64,000 bases of DNA from Clostridiales bacterium 1_7_47FAA (GTDB taxonomy: Bacteria; Bacillota; Clostridia; Lachnospirales; Lachnospiraceae): the NCBI GenBank assembly GCA_000155435.1, contig DS990261.1, positions 116,544 through 180,543 of the forward strand, given 5' to 3'. Made by a program: the position numbers and the translations under genes. Position 1 is the first letter of the stretch, and the number at the start of each line of letters is the position of its first letter. Below the pieces are notes generated by a model. It had not been told where the DNA came from, made no database searches, and was given only the letters and a program-made list of their open reading frames with translations. Below are positions 41,449 to 50,806 of the stretch, piece after piece.

Positions 41449-42474
41449 ATGAAGAATAAATGGGAAGAATCTTTAGCTGCTTTATCCGTGGGCCAGCAGT
41501 TTGCTTACAAGGTCAAGGATGACGCAAGGAAAGATAAGATTAGAAGATATGCACCACTGATTCTGTTAGTTATCATGACTATGATAGGAGCAGTTTCCCA
41601 GAAGGATTTCTTTACTTGGGGAAATGTGGTCAACATCATGTACCAGATGTCAATCCCTCTTGTAATCTCCGTCGGCCTGACCTATGTGCTGCTGCTGGGC
41701 AGCATCGATCTTTCCATTGAAGGGGTCATGGGATTTGCAGGATCATTTGTGGCATTTTTGGTTGTAAACAACTCAAACAGCAATGATTTTGGTATATTAG
41801 GTATCTTGTTCGTTATTCTCATCAGTACGTTTATCGGGGCTATAACAGGTATCATCCATGTAAAAGCAAGAATCGCGACATTCATTGTCACATATGCGGT
41901 GGGAAGCATCATGACCGGCGTGGCTGTGCTGGTTTACCAGGGCACGCCCATCCAGGTCAAGGATGAACTTTTTGTCGTGCTGTCACAGGGGAAATTCATC
42001 GGTATTCCCTACATAACCATCATCGCATTTGCCATCTTCATCATCGGTGCGCTGATTCTCAATTATACGGCCTTCGGAAGGGCTGTGTATGCAATTGGCG
42101 ACAATGAGACAGCGGCAGCGTCCACGGGAATCAATATCGGTCTTACGAAAATAAAGGTTTTTGCCTTATGCGGATGTACGGCGGGTATGGCAGGCATACT
42201 GCAGTGCATACGTCTTAAATTAGGACAATCCAGCATCGGTCTGAATCAGATGTTCCCAGTTGTAACGGCTATCGTCATTGGCGGTGGTTCACTGGCCGGC
42301 GGCAAAGGAGGCGCACTGTCCGCCTTTGTCGGAGTTTTGATATATACAGAGCTTGCCAACTGGCTGACCCTGATGGGTGTGGACCCATACGTAAAAAAGG
42401 TCATCCAGGGCGTGATCATCATTGTTGCAGTTACCCTTACCATCAACCGTAACCGCAAGACCATATCAAAGTAA
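41449..42474 (+). CDS. Sugar ABC transporter permease 1 (RbsC/AraH family)
   Basis: A 341-residue membrane protein of the RbsC family with about nine to ten hydrophobic helices. The segment GLTYVLLLGSIDLSIEGVMG and the late IGGGSLAGGKGGALSAFVGV are family hallmarks (the latter contacts the ATPase). It starts with an unusual ~35-residue charged cytosolic extension. It has a partner permease at 44021; two non-identical permeases with one ATPase suggest a heterodimeric channel. RBS AAGGGGA. Confidence 0.9.
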   Translation: MKNKWEESLAALSVGQQFAYKVKDDARKDKIRRYAPLILLVIMTMIGAVSQKDFFTWGNVVNIMYQMSIPLVISVGLTYVLLLGSIDLSIEGVMGFAGSFVAFLVVNNSNSNDFGILGILFVILISTFIGAITGIIHVKARIATFIVTYAVGSIMTGVAVLVYQGTPIQVKDELFVVLSQGKFIGIPYITIIAFAIFIIGALILNYTAFGRAVYAIGDNETAAASTGINIGLTKIKVFALCGCTAGMAGILQCIRLKLGQSSIGLNQMFPVVTAIVIGGGSLAGGKGGALSAFVGVLIYTELANWLTLMGVDPYVKKVIQGVIIIVAVTLTINRNRKTISK

Positions 42475-42486
42475 GGAGGGGGACAC

Positions 42487-44007
42487 ATGGGCGATCTGTT
42501 ATTCGAAGCAAAAGGCGTTGGAAAGACATATGGAGCCAATACCGTTCTCCGCGATATCGATATGAAGGTCTACAGCGGAGAGGTAATTGGGTTAATCGGT
42601 GAAAACGGAGCAGGCAAATCCACGCTGATGAAGTTGATCAGCGGTGTTGAGAAACCTTCCATGGGAGAGATGTTCCTGCAGGGGAAACCCTATTCGGCCA
42701 GTTCCATCCTGGATGCCAACCACCAGGGAATCGGCATGGTGTTCCAGGAGCAGTCCCTGGTAGGGAACCTTACCATTGCCCAGAACATATACCTGGGCAG
42801 GGAAAAGGGCTATTCCAGGTGCGGGTTCGTCAACTGGAATAAGATGAACCAGGACGCTAAGAAGGCCCTGGGACGGATTGACATGGACCTGGACCCGTCC
42901 AGGAAGGTAAGGGACATTGACTTTGCGGCCCGCCAGATGGTGGAAATCGCAAAGGTGCTGGACGTGGTGACGGAAGCGGCAAACGGACATGCAATCATCC
43001 TTCTGGATGAGCCAACCACGGTCCTGTCCGACGAGGAAATTAAAAAGCTGTTTGTCCAGGTAAGGAATATGAAGGAACAGGGCAATGCGGTCATCTTCAT
43101 CTCACACCGCCTGGATGAGGTTCTGGAAATCACGGACCGGATTTATGTGTTCAAGGACGGGGAGGAGACAGCCGTCATGCCCACCAAGGGTGCGGATGTG
43201 AACCTTCTCTATGAGAAGATGGTGGGAAGGACCACCACGGGTGAGTTCTATGTGGAGCACAAGCAGACCGTGCCAACGGACGAGGTGATTCTGGAGGTGA
43301 ATGACTTAAGCCTGTTCGGCGCATTTAACCATGTAAGCTTTGACCTGAAAAAGGGAGAGGTGCTGGGGCTTTGCGGGGTGGAAGGCTCGGGCAAGGAAGA
43401 TATCTGCGCGGTCCTGGTAGGCGATGCCGCGCCCACAGCCGGCACGATTAAGGTAAAAGGCCGGGAATGCACCTTCCCCAACCCCTGCGCGGCCAGGAAG
43501 AAAGGAATCCTGTCCGTTCCCAAGGAACGAAGGGATGAGGGGATGATTGGCCTGCTGTCCATCGAGGACAACATCATTGTCTCACACATGGATGAGCTGT
43601 CAAACCACAGTTTCCTGTCAGCTAAGAAAATGCACCAGGTGGCTGAAAACTGGGTTAAGAAAGCAGGTGTGAAATGCTTCTCCATTGCGGAGCGGATTAA
43701 CCAGTTATCAGGCGGCAACGCGCAGAAGGTGATATTTGCCAGGGCCCTTGAAAGCGGATGTGAGATACTGATCCTAAACCATCCCACAAGAGGCGTTGAT
43801 GTCGGCTCCAAGGAAGAGATATATGATCTGGTCAGGGATATGACTGCTGAAGGCCATTCCATCATATTGCTGGGGGATACACTGGATGAGTGCATCGGCC
43901 TGTCCAGCAGGATCATTGTTCTCAGGGACGGACTTATCAGGGGAAGCTTTGAGTGTCCGGTTGGCAACAAGCCGCTTCAGCTGGATATTGTCCAGCAAAT
44001 GATGTAG
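42487..44007 (+). CDS. Sugar ABC transporter ATPase (RbsA/MglA family, asymmetric sites)
   Basis: A 506-residue tandem ATPase. The first nucleotide domain has Walker [10 protein letters not shown] and Walker [13 protein letters not shown], but its signature LSxGQ is replaced by DFAARQ. The second has a good signature LSGGNAQK, but Walker A reads GVEGSGKED and Walker B reads [13 protein letters not shown], with Asn-His in place of Asp-Glu. Thus one composite site (first-domain Walker boxes plus second-domain signature) looks active and the other dead. Family members are already asymmetric, but the NH replacement goes further. It energises the two permeases encoded on either side. Confidence 0.9.
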   Translation: MGDLLFEAKGVGKTYGANTVLRDIDMKVYSGEVIGLIGENGAGKSTLMKLISGVEKPSMGEMFLQGKPYSASSILDANHQGIGMVFQEQSLVGNLTIAQNIYLGREKGYSRCGFVNWNKMNQDAKKALGRIDMDLDPSRKVRDIDFAARQMVEIAKVLDVVTEAANGHAIILLDEPTTVLSDEEIKKLFVQVRNMKEQGNAVIFISHRLDEVLEITDRIYVFKDGEETAVMPTKGADVNLLYEKMVGRTTTGEFYVEHKQTVPTDEVILEVNDLSLFGAFNHVSFDLKKGEVLGLCGVEGSGKEDICAVLVGDAAPTAGTIKVKGRECTFPNPCAARKKGILSVPKERRDEGMIGLLSIEDNIIVSHMDELSNHSFLSAKKMHQVAENWVKKAGVKCFSIAERINQLSGGNAQKVIFARALESGCEILILNHPTRGVDVGSKEEIYDLVRDMTAEGHSIILLGDTLDECIGLSSRIIVLRDGLIRGSFECPVGNKPLQLDIVQQMM

Positions 44008-44020
44008 GAGGGTACATATC

Positions 44021-44983
44021 ATGGCTAATAAAAAGAAAAGCTTTAGTATATCTGATTATTCAAAGTACATGTGCCTCATAAGCATTGTGTTGGTATTTGG
44101 CATATTCAGCATTGTGATACCGAATTTCATCGGCGCCTACAGCCTGCAGAATATGATGATTGAGGCGGCGCCCCTGCTTCTCATGGCCGGAGGCCTCTCC
44201 TTTGTCATCTACACAGGAGGCATCGACCTGGGCGCAGGGCCAATGGTATCCTGCACCTGCGTGCTTACCGGTATCTATGTGGCAAGGTTTGGCAATGTGA
44301 TCATTCCAATCATGCTGGTGGTGGGGCTGGCGATGGGCCTTTTAAACGGCCTGCTGGTGACCAAGCTTAAGCTTCCGTCCTTTATCGTTACCCTGTGCAC
44401 CACCAACTTCTGGTCCTATATAGCCCTGACGCTCTGCCCCAATGGTTCGGAGATCATCCCCATGGACAAACGTTTCATGGTAAAATGGGCCACCCAGAAG
44501 GTGGCAGGCATCCCGGTCGTGTTCCTCATCGCGTTGCTGGGAATCGTGCTGCTGTTCATCTTCCAGCAGTATACGGTGTACGGGAAATCCATCTATGCCG
44601 TGGGCGCCAACGTAAGCGCCGCAAGGCTGGCCGGTGTGGACACGGACAAAGCGCAGATATCCGCATTTGTAATGAGCGGCGCCTGCAGCGCCCTTGCAGG
44701 GGCATTCTACGCGTACAAGCTGAAATCAGCGGTTCCCACCGTAGGGGACGCCCTTACACTGACGGCAATCGCCTCGGTTGCACTGGGCGGAACCTCCATG
44801 GCAGGAGGCCGGGGCAGCGTCCTCAGGACCCTGATCGGCGTGGTGACCATCACAGGGGTTACGTCCGGGCTTAACATGATGGGCGTGGACCCGCTCTGGA
44901 AGAATATCGTAATCGGTATCATATTGATTGCGGCAGTGTGCCTGAATTCAGATACAAAGGGAAGGGATTTAATCATAAAATAG
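44021..44983 (+). CDS. Sugar ABC transporter permease 2 (RbsC family)
   Basis: A 320-residue RbsC-type permease, clearly different from the one at 41449. LMAGGLSFVIYTGGIDLGAG and VALGGTSMAGGRGSVLRTLIG are the family segments. It ends the importer operon; its stop is 3 bp from the stop of the convergent AraC gene. A 31-base piece of this gene (44644-44674) and a second short piece (near 44785-44808) recur in the scrambled insert at 51064-51118. RBS AGGAGGG. Confidence 0.9.
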   Translation: MANKKKSFSISDYSKYMCLISIVLVFGIFSIVIPNFIGAYSLQNMMIEAAPLLLMAGGLSFVIYTGGIDLGAGPMVSCTCVLTGIYVARFGNVIIPIMLVVGLAMGLLNGLLVTKLKLPSFIVTLCTTNFWSYIALTLCPNGSEIIPMDKRFMVKWATQKVAGIPVVFLIALLGIVLLFIFQQYTVYGKSIYAVGANVSAARLAGVDTDKAQISAFVMSGACSALAGAFYAYKLKSAVPTVGDALTLTAIASVALGGTSMAGGRGSVLRTLIGVVTITGVTSGLNMMGVDPLWKNIVIGIILIAAVCLNSDTKGRDLIIK

Positions 44984-44986
44984 GAT

Positions 44987-46321
44987 TCAGGCCCCAATGG
45001 CAGAGGACGCCCGGTATTGCGTGGGCGTCTTCTTTTTGTGTTTCTTAAAGCAGCGGCTGAAGTAATTCAAATCGCCGAAGCCAACGTAGAACGCAATATT
45101 CTGTACGCTCATCCGGGAAAATGACAGAAGCTCGGCGGCTTTGTCGATTCTGGCCCGGGTGATGTAGTTGGATATGGACTCATGGACCTCCTGGTTAAAA
45201 AGGCGGGAAAGATAGGAGGGGCTGACCCGGATGCCCTCCGATATCCGCTTCAGGGTCAGCTGGTCCGCCAAATGGATGCGGATGTAGGTGATTGCCTTGC
45301 GGATTATTGGGGAGTACTGGTCCAGGCGGTTTTTCTGGACAAAACGGCAGTAGACGCTTATCATCTGGGATTTGAATTCCTCCAGCTCCTTCAGGCTGTT
45401 GGAGTTCTCTATGAGCATGGCAAAATTGGAGGAGATGATGTCCAGGTGTACGGGATGGATACCCGCTGTTTCCGCACTTTTGCGCAGCATGGTGTTGAGG
45501 GAAAAACTCAGGTTCTTGGAGGTCCGCACCGGATCCTCAGTGCGGACAATGGAACGGCTGTCCATGGAAAACTGGCGGTAATACCTGAGCGCCATGTCCT
45601 GGTTCCCCTGGGCGACCTCCTGGAGCAGGAGCTTTTCATAGTAGTACCTGTGTTCCAGAAGCTCCATTGTGGCCTCCTCCACCCCCTGGGGGGACAGGGA
45701 GGAGACTTCCTGGCTGTATCTGGCCTGCGGTTCATAATGACGGTAGGGGACTTCATCCCCATATCCGGTTACAACCTTCAGGGCGGTGCGCATGGCTTCC
45801 AGCATATAGGAATTGCCTACAATGGGAAGGGACAGGCAGAACTGGTGGAAGGGCACCAGCAGGGACAGGTTTTTCCCATTGTCCTGAAGCACCTGTTCGC
45901 AGAAGTCCGTGCCGGCCTGGCACGTAAGGTATGGGCCGGCAATCATTGCCCTGCTTTTATTGTCATAGAGGAAGAGGTTGAAATTAAGGCTTAGGAAGTC
46001 CGTTATGTGATACAGCACCAGAGGCTCAAAGGACAGGACCATGGATTCTGTGATGAAGAAGGGAAAGTTCTCCTTCAGGAAGTCCGGCAGGTGTGACTTC
46101 AGGCAGGCTTCAATCTCTTCTATGCAGACAGTGCAAAGGGATACCGGGACCTGCAGGATTGCCTCGATGAACTGCCTGGATATCATGGCCTTTTCATGCT
46201 GGGAACAGACGGGGGAGCTGTTTGGGCTGGCGTCCTTTAAATTCCCTTCTTCTGTATTAACCTTTTTGAAATCTGATTTCTCTCCTGATTGCTTCCGTCC
46301 ATCATCAATCGTTCTATTCAT
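44987..46321 (-). CDS. AraC-family transcriptional regulator
   Basis: A 444-residue regulator with a large N-terminal region of unknown fold (about 1-330) and a C-terminal double-HTH AraC domain (LKRISEGIRVSPSYLSRLF, then VQNIAFYVGFGDLNYFSRC). The ATG at 46321 has GGGGAGG upstream. Divergent from the GPH symporter/GH3 operon and convergent with the ABC importer, so it probably controls glycoside or sugar uptake here. Its last codons double as the terminator of the convergent operon. Confidence 0.88.
   Translation of the reverse strand: MNRTIDDGRKQSGEKSDFKKVNTEEGNLKDASPNSSPVCSQHEKAMISRQFIEAILQVPVSLCTVCIEEIEACLKSHLPDFLKENFPFFITESMVLSFEPLVLYHITDFLSLNFNLFLYDNKSRAMIAGPYLTCQAGTDFCEQVLQDNGKNLSLLVPFHQFCLSLPIVGNSYMLEAMRTALKVVTGYGDEVPYRHYEPQARYSQEVSSLSPQGVEEATMELLEHRYYYEKLLLQEVAQGNQDMALRYYRQFSMDSRSIVRTEDPVRTSKNLSFSLNTMLRKSAETAGIHPVHLDIISSNFAMLIENSNSLKELEEFKSQMISVYCRFVQKNRLDQYSPIIRKAITYIRIHLADQLTLKRISEGIRVSPSYLSRLFNQEVHESISNYITRARIDKAAELLSFSRMSVQNIAFYVGFGDLNYFSRCFKKHKKKTPTQYRASSAIGA
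45002..45037 (+). terminator. Terminator of the ABC importer operon, inside the AraC gene's 3' end
   Basis: AGAGGACGCCC pairs with GGGCGTCTTCT (11 bp with one G-U) around a 10-nt loop, followed by TTTTTG. It lies 19 bp past the permease stop and is fully embedded in the coding sequence of the convergent regulator. Confidence 0.8.
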
Positions 46322-46439
46322 ATTTACCTCCCCGGAGCATATTTGAAAATGCCCTCTCCCATCTCTTCCTCCAAAATCCCCATTTGTACGAAATCCACAA
46401 AAACCTCTCTCAAAATCTATCTAATATCGCCAAATCAAT

Positions 46440-46467
46440 ATGACAATATATTACTAATTAGTATTAT
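46440..46467 (+). promoter_or_regulatory. Promoter-like site with TACTAATTAGTA palindrome before the GPH/GH3 operon
   Basis: ATGACA (46440) and TATTAT (46462) are 16 bp apart with the perfect 12-bp palindrome TACTAATTAGTA at 46452-46463 in between. The half-site TACTAA/TTAGTA is the same as over the PfkB-kinase promoter at 27962-27982. AT-rich sequence makes the promoter call tentative; the palindrome is clear. Confidence 0.45.
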
Positions 46468-46561
46468 ATATTCCTAACCATTGAAAATCAAGTGTGTTAA
46501 AATAGTGTTACAAAATAAAGCCGGCGGATAACCATAAAATGTATAAAACAGGGAGATAATG

Positions 46562-48010
46562 ATGATGGAGAAGACAAAGGGAGCGGTAAGGCAGTACAAT
46601 GACGCGAAGCTGTGGCAGATTGGTTTTTTCTCACTGAATAACTGTGCAACGAACATTGCCATGTTTCTGATGATGCAGTATTCATATTTTACCCAGAACG
46701 TGCTGGGGCTGGCGGCTGCCATTATCGGGCTGATTGCAACGGGCACGCGTATCTTTGACGCGGTAACGGACCCGCTGGTGGGATTTATGGTGGACAGGAC
46801 CAATGGACGTTTCGGTAAGTTCCGGCCCTATATGCTGGTGGGTAATATCATTATCTGGCTAAGCCTGATTGTGATTTTCAATACCCCGGCCCACTGGAGC
46901 GTGAACCAGAAGTACGCGTTTACGACTGTGTTTTATGTTATTTACATACTGGGGTATACCTGCCAGACCGTGGTTACCAAGGCAGGGCAGGCTGTCCTTA
47001 CCAATAATCCCGGACAGCGTCCGATTTTCGCAGGCTTCGACAGCGTGCTGACCCAGATGGCAAGCGCCCTGGTACCCATGCTGATTACCACCATCCTGGC
47101 TGAGAAATACTCAGTGGGGGAGTTTTTAGGCCAGGACGGCAAGAGCCTGGGTATGATTAACCCTGCCATGTGGAAGGAAGCTGTCCTGATCCTGGCAGCC
47201 ATATCCTTTGTGTTTACCGTATTGGCAATCATCGGAATCAGCCAGAAGGACAGGCCGGAGTTCTTTGGACAGGCCGGTTCACAGCCCAAGGTAAAGTTCA
47301 GGGATTATAAGGATATCGTGATGCACAACCGCCCTATCCAGATGCTGATCATATCCGCTGCAACAGATAAGCTGGGACAGCTTCTTATGAGCGGCACCAT
47401 GACGTATCTCTTTGCCAACATGCTGCTTGATTCCAAGCTTCAGGGTGTATTTTCCAGCATACTGATTGTTCCCCTGGTGGCGATTTCCATTGGCGGAGTG
47501 TTCGTATCCAGAAGGTTCGGGCTTAAGCGCACCTTCCTGGTCGGCACCTGGGGTTCCATGATCATGCTGGCCATCATGTTTGTGGTCGGTCCTGACCCAA
47601 AGGCCCCGGCTATCTTCCTCGGGATGTTCCTGGTGCAGAAATGCCTTGCCAGTATGGGCAATTCCGGCATCATCCCCATGATTGCGGACTGTACGGATTA
47701 TGAGCAGTACCGCAGCGGACGATTTGTTCCAGGCATGATGGGGACCATGTTTTCCTTCATCGACAAGATCATCTCATCATTTTCAGCCATGATTCAGGGA
47801 TTTGCCCTGACCCTGGCAGGTGTGGGCAATGTGGTGATCCGGCCCAATGAGCCGGTCAATGATACATTTAACATGGCCATCATGATCTGCTTCTGCATCG
47901 TTCCCATACTGGGACATGTTGCCACAATCATATCCATGCGCTGGTATAACCTGGATAAGGGTAAGATGGCTGAAATCCAGGATGAACTGGAATCCAGACG
48001 GGCGGCATAG
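46562..48010 (+). CDS. GPH-family (glycoside-pentoside-hexuronide) cation symporter
   Basis: A membrane symporter of about 480 residues, MFS-like, with about 12 helices. GTRIFDAVTDPLVGFMVDRT and GRFGKFRPYML are the GPH-family signature of the first cytosolic loop; PMIADCTDYEQYRSGRF is the equivalent in the second half. It imports a glycoside or oligosaccharide with H+ or Na+. Three in-frame ATGs (46559, 46562, 46565) follow GGGAG; the second or third gives better spacing. The GH3 glycosidase gene follows 58 bp later, so the imported compound is probably hydrolysed inside the cell. Confidence 0.9.
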   Translation: MMEKTKGAVRQYNDAKLWQIGFFSLNNCATNIAMFLMMQYSYFTQNVLGLAAAIIGLIATGTRIFDAVTDPLVGFMVDRTNGRFGKFRPYMLVGNIIIWLSLIVIFNTPAHWSVNQKYAFTTVFYVIYILGYTCQTVVTKAGQAVLTNNPGQRPIFAGFDSVLTQMASALVPMLITTILAEKYSVGEFLGQDGKSLGMINPAMWKEAVLILAAISFVFTVLAIIGISQKDRPEFFGQAGSQPKVKFRDYKDIVMHNRPIQMLIISAATDKLGQLLMSGTMTYLFANMLLDSKLQGVFSSILIVPLVAISIGGVFVSRRFGLKRTFLVGTWGSMIMLAIMFVVGPDPKAPAIFLGMFLVQKCLASMGNSGIIPMIADCTDYEQYRSGRFVPGMMGTMFSFIDKIISSFSAMIQGFALTLAGVGNVVIRPNEPVNDTFNMAIMICFCIVPILGHVATIISMRWYNLDKGKMAEIQDELESRRAA

Positions 48011-48068
48011 ATGCGGGCTGGATGATGAAACTAAAATGATTAAATTGAAGTAGAGAAAGGAGTGGGAT

Positions 48069-50360
48069 ATGACAATGGCAAAAACCTCGGTTCACTATTA
48101 CAAGAATACAAACGGCCCCACAATCGGGGTGACGGTAAAGCCGGTAATTGAAAAAGACGGCCTGTATTTCAGGGATCTGACAGGGGATGGAATCCTGTCC
48201 CCTTACAAAGACTGGAGGAAGTCACCGGAGGAAAGGGCAAGGTCCCTGGCAGAAGAACTATCCGCGGATGAAAAGATAGGCATGTTGTTTGTAAATTCCT
48301 GGAAAATGGGAATCTACCAGGAGGATAAATCCAAGGTGGATGAATCCGGCCTTTTGAATGAGGAGATTGTGGAAAAGGACGAATCCATTTTCAATGTGGA
48401 AAAGACATATGGCACCACCTATACCCTTAAGGAGATGGGAATCCGCCATCTGATCCTGCGCCAGAACCCAAGGCCGGAGGAGCTGGCGGAATGGGTGAAC
48501 CAGCTGAACCAGGTGGCTGAAGCCTCGGAACACGCGGTCCCGGTAATGGTCATATCCAATTCCCGCAACGAGAACGGCGAGATGGTGTTCGGGATGAATG
48601 ACGCCGCAGGTGTATTCGCGGCCTGGCCCGGCACCATGGGGATTGCGGCGGCTGTGAAGGGAAGCGGCCTTGGGCTGATTGATGATTTTGCGTCCTGCAT
48701 CCGCGAGGAGTGGGACAGCGTGGGAATGAAAAAGGGATACATGTACATGGCGGACGTGGTAACGGACCCCAGGTGGCAGCGGACTTACGGAACCTTTGGG
48801 GAGGACCCGGATCTGGTGTGCAGGATTATGGAACGGCTGGTTCCCGGAATACAGGGGGGAAGCGATGGGGTCACACCGGAGGGCGTGGCTGTTACGATTA
48901 AGCATTTCCCAGGAGGGGGAGCACGGGAAAATGGATTCGACCCCCACTATGCGCAGGGCCAGTGGAACGTGTATCAGACAGAAAACAGCCTTCAGAAATA
49001 CCATATTCCCGCGTTCCAGACAGCAATAGACAAGAAGGCCTCCTCCATCATGCCGTATTATGCAAAGCCATGTAAAGACAAGAGCCGGCCACAGTATGAC
49101 CGGAAGGGCCGTCAGATTGAAATGGAACCAGTAGGGTTTGCATTTAACCAGGCATTCATACAGGGGCTGCTGCGGGAGCAGATGGGATTTGAGGGATATG
49201 TGAACAGCGATTCCGGAATCTCCAATAAGATGGCCTGGGGCGTGGAAATGCTGGACATTCCTTCAAGGATTGCCCTGGCAGTCAACAATGGGGTGGATAT
49301 CATAAGCGGTTCCCTGGATGTGTTTTCTGCAAGGGAGGCCTATGAACGGGGGAAAAACGGATACTATACCACCATGGGTCACCCCGTGCCGGATGGATTT
49401 ACCGCGGAACAGCTGACCCTTTCGGATGAAGCCCTGACAAGGGCGGCAATCCGCACGCTCAGGGAGAAGTTTGCACTTGGTATGTTTGACAACCCATACC
49501 GGTGTCCGGATAAGGCTGCTCAGGTCATTGCCAGGAAGGAGCATTGGGACGCCGCGTATGAGGCGCATCAGAAATCCGTGGTACTGCTTAAAAATGCTGG
49601 AAATGTACTTCCCCTTACCAAAGAAAAGCTGTCCGGTAAAAGAATCTATGTGGAATGCTTCCGGGCAGACGGGGAAGCGGCTGCAAAGGAAACGGAAGCA
49701 GTCAGGGAAACCGTGGAGAAGCTTGTGAGGGGAAATGTGGAAATGGCGGATGGGTCTGCCCGTGAAGGCGGGGATATCTGCCTGACCCAAACATATCTGG
49801 ATGCGGACTATGCCCTTCTCTTTATAAGCCCCAGTTCCGGTGAATACTTCAATGCAACAAAAGGATATCTGGAACTGGATATCTGTGAGGATAAAGAGGT
49901 GGCGGATGTGGACGGGGAAGGACGGCCAGCCGACACATTCCACAGGGAAACCACGCTCTGCGGGGCAGGACGGATCCGGGAAATCAGTGGGGCTGTGCGA
50001 AAACGCGGGGGAAAGGTGATTGCACATATTAACTTCACCCTTGCATGGGAGGTGGGCAATGTGGAACCATCTGCAGACGCGCTCCTGGCAGGTTTTGACA
50101 CCTACACGGAGGCGGTGCTGGATGTGGCTTTTGGCAGGTATGCCCCTTCCGGGAAAATGCCCATTACACTTCCAAAGGACGACAGTGTCATACGGGTGGA
50201 CAGCACCGGGGTATGCATTTCCCCCAATGATGTGCCGGGGTATGACAAGGACCTGTATATGCCGCAGGAGATGAAGGATGGGAACGGCAAGGCGTACGCT
50301 TACAGGGACAGCCAGGGGAACTACTATGAACTGGATTTTGGGCTGTCTTATGAGGGATAG
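48069..50360 (+). CDS. Glycoside hydrolase family 3 beta-glycosidase
   Basis: A 763-residue GH3 enzyme without a signal peptide, hence cytosolic. The N-terminal TIM-barrel has IKHFPGGGARENG and the nucleophile region GYVNSDSGI (nucleophile aspartate about residue 380). The second domain contains SVVLLKNAGNVLPLTKEK, followed by the C-terminal FGLSYEG end. Typical activities are beta-glucosidase or beta-xylosidase. It lies in an operon with a GPH symporter, and the adjacent divergent AraC regulator may respond to the glycoside. ATG 48069 follows AAGGAG. Confidence 0.92.
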   Translation: MTMAKTSVHYYKNTNGPTIGVTVKPVIEKDGLYFRDLTGDGILSPYKDWRKSPEERARSLAEELSADEKIGMLFVNSWKMGIYQEDKSKVDESGLLNEEIVEKDESIFNVEKTYGTTYTLKEMGIRHLILRQNPRPEELAEWVNQLNQVAEASEHAVPVMVISNSRNENGEMVFGMNDAAGVFAAWPGTMGIAAAVKGSGLGLIDDFASCIREEWDSVGMKKGYMYMADVVTDPRWQRTYGTFGEDPDLVCRIMERLVPGIQGGSDGVTPEGVAVTIKHFPGGGARENGFDPHYAQGQWNVYQTENSLQKYHIPAFQTAIDKKASSIMPYYAKPCKDKSRPQYDRKGRQIEMEPVGFAFNQAFIQGLLREQMGFEGYVNSDSGISNKMAWGVEMLDIPSRIALAVNNGVDIISGSLDVFSAREAYERGKNGYYTTMGHPVPDGFTAEQLTLSDEALTRAAIRTLREKFALGMFDNPYRCPDKAAQVIARKEHWDAAYEAHQKSVVLLKNAGNVLPLTKEKLSGKRIYVECFRADGEAAAKETEAVRETVEKLVRGNVEMADGSAREGGDICLTQTYLDADYALLFISPSSGEYFNATKGYLELDICEDKEVADVDGEGRPADTFHRETTLCGAGRIREISGAVRKRGGKVIAHINFTLAWEVGNVEPSADALLAGFDTYTEAVLDVAFGRYAPSGKMPITLPKDDSVIRVDSTGVCISPNDVPGYDKDLYMPQEMKDGNGKAYAYRDSQGNYYELDFGLSYEG

Positions 50361-50380
50361 GGTATCCTGTTGATGGAAGG

Positions 50381-50444
50381 ATATTGGAGGTATTGCACAA
50401 AAATGAAAAACTAATTTGTTGCATATTACTTATTGACAGAAGAA
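50381..50444 (+). repeat. 64-bp direct repeat R1 (left border of inserted segment)
   Basis: Matches 51186-51249 at 59 of 64 positions, ending in TTATTGACAGAAGAA. It brackets, with R2, an ~740-bp insert that contains toxin-antitoxin locus C. Confidence 0.9.
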
Positions 50445-50512
50445 GTATTTTTATAAAGGGCATATACGTAACAGTTTAAACTGGATGGTGGGATTGGGCG
50501 CATAAAAAATCC

Positions 50513-50541
50513 TTGCATGTAATGATAAGAAATGTTACAAT
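50513..50541 (+). promoter_or_regulatory. Promoter of antitoxin-type sRNA, locus C
   Basis: TTGCAT and TACAAT with 17-bp spacing, as in locus B. Confidence 0.7.
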
Positions 50542-50547
50542 ATAAAT

Positions 50548-50641
50548 ATAAAAAGGAACAACCGCCCACAAGGTGGGTTGACCTGTATATTGGATATAGA
50601 AATTCCACCCTGCTACTGGTCAAGTTTTGGGGTGGTTTTTC
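50548..50641 (+). ncRNA. Antitoxin-type sRNA, type I toxin-antitoxin locus C
   Basis: A ~94-nt RNA nearly identical to that of locus B, with terminator CCACCC/GGGGTGG plus TTTTT. CCACCCTGCTAC (from 50605) recurs as CCACCCTGCAAC (from 50776) in the toxin leader, giving the convergent RNAs complementary parts. Confidence 0.7.
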
Positions 50642-50650
50642 TATGTTAAG

Positions 50651-50737
50651 CTAGTGACAAATCAAATAAATGAATGTCAGTAACGCCAAAATAAACATTC
50701 CAAAAGCCATAAGGTCTTTAAAATCGAAATGTTTCAT
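50651..50737 (-). CDS. Small hydrophobic toxin-like peptide (28 aa), locus C
   Basis: Same 28-residue peptide as locus B (MKHFDFKD start, then LMAFGMFILALLTFIYLI), with GGAGGTGA six bases before the ATG at 50737. Its minus-strand promoter is intact: TTGCCG (50834-50829) and TATACT (50812-50807), 16 bp apart. It is convergent with the sRNA. Likely a membrane-damaging type I toxin kept silent by the sRNA (inference). Confidence 0.73.
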   Translation of the reverse strand: MKHFDFKDLMAFGMFILALLTFIYLICH

Positions 50738-50806
50738 AGACATCACCTCCATCCTATGTAGAATGAAGGTCAACGCCACCCTGCAACACGATTGCTCCCT
50801 AAGAAA

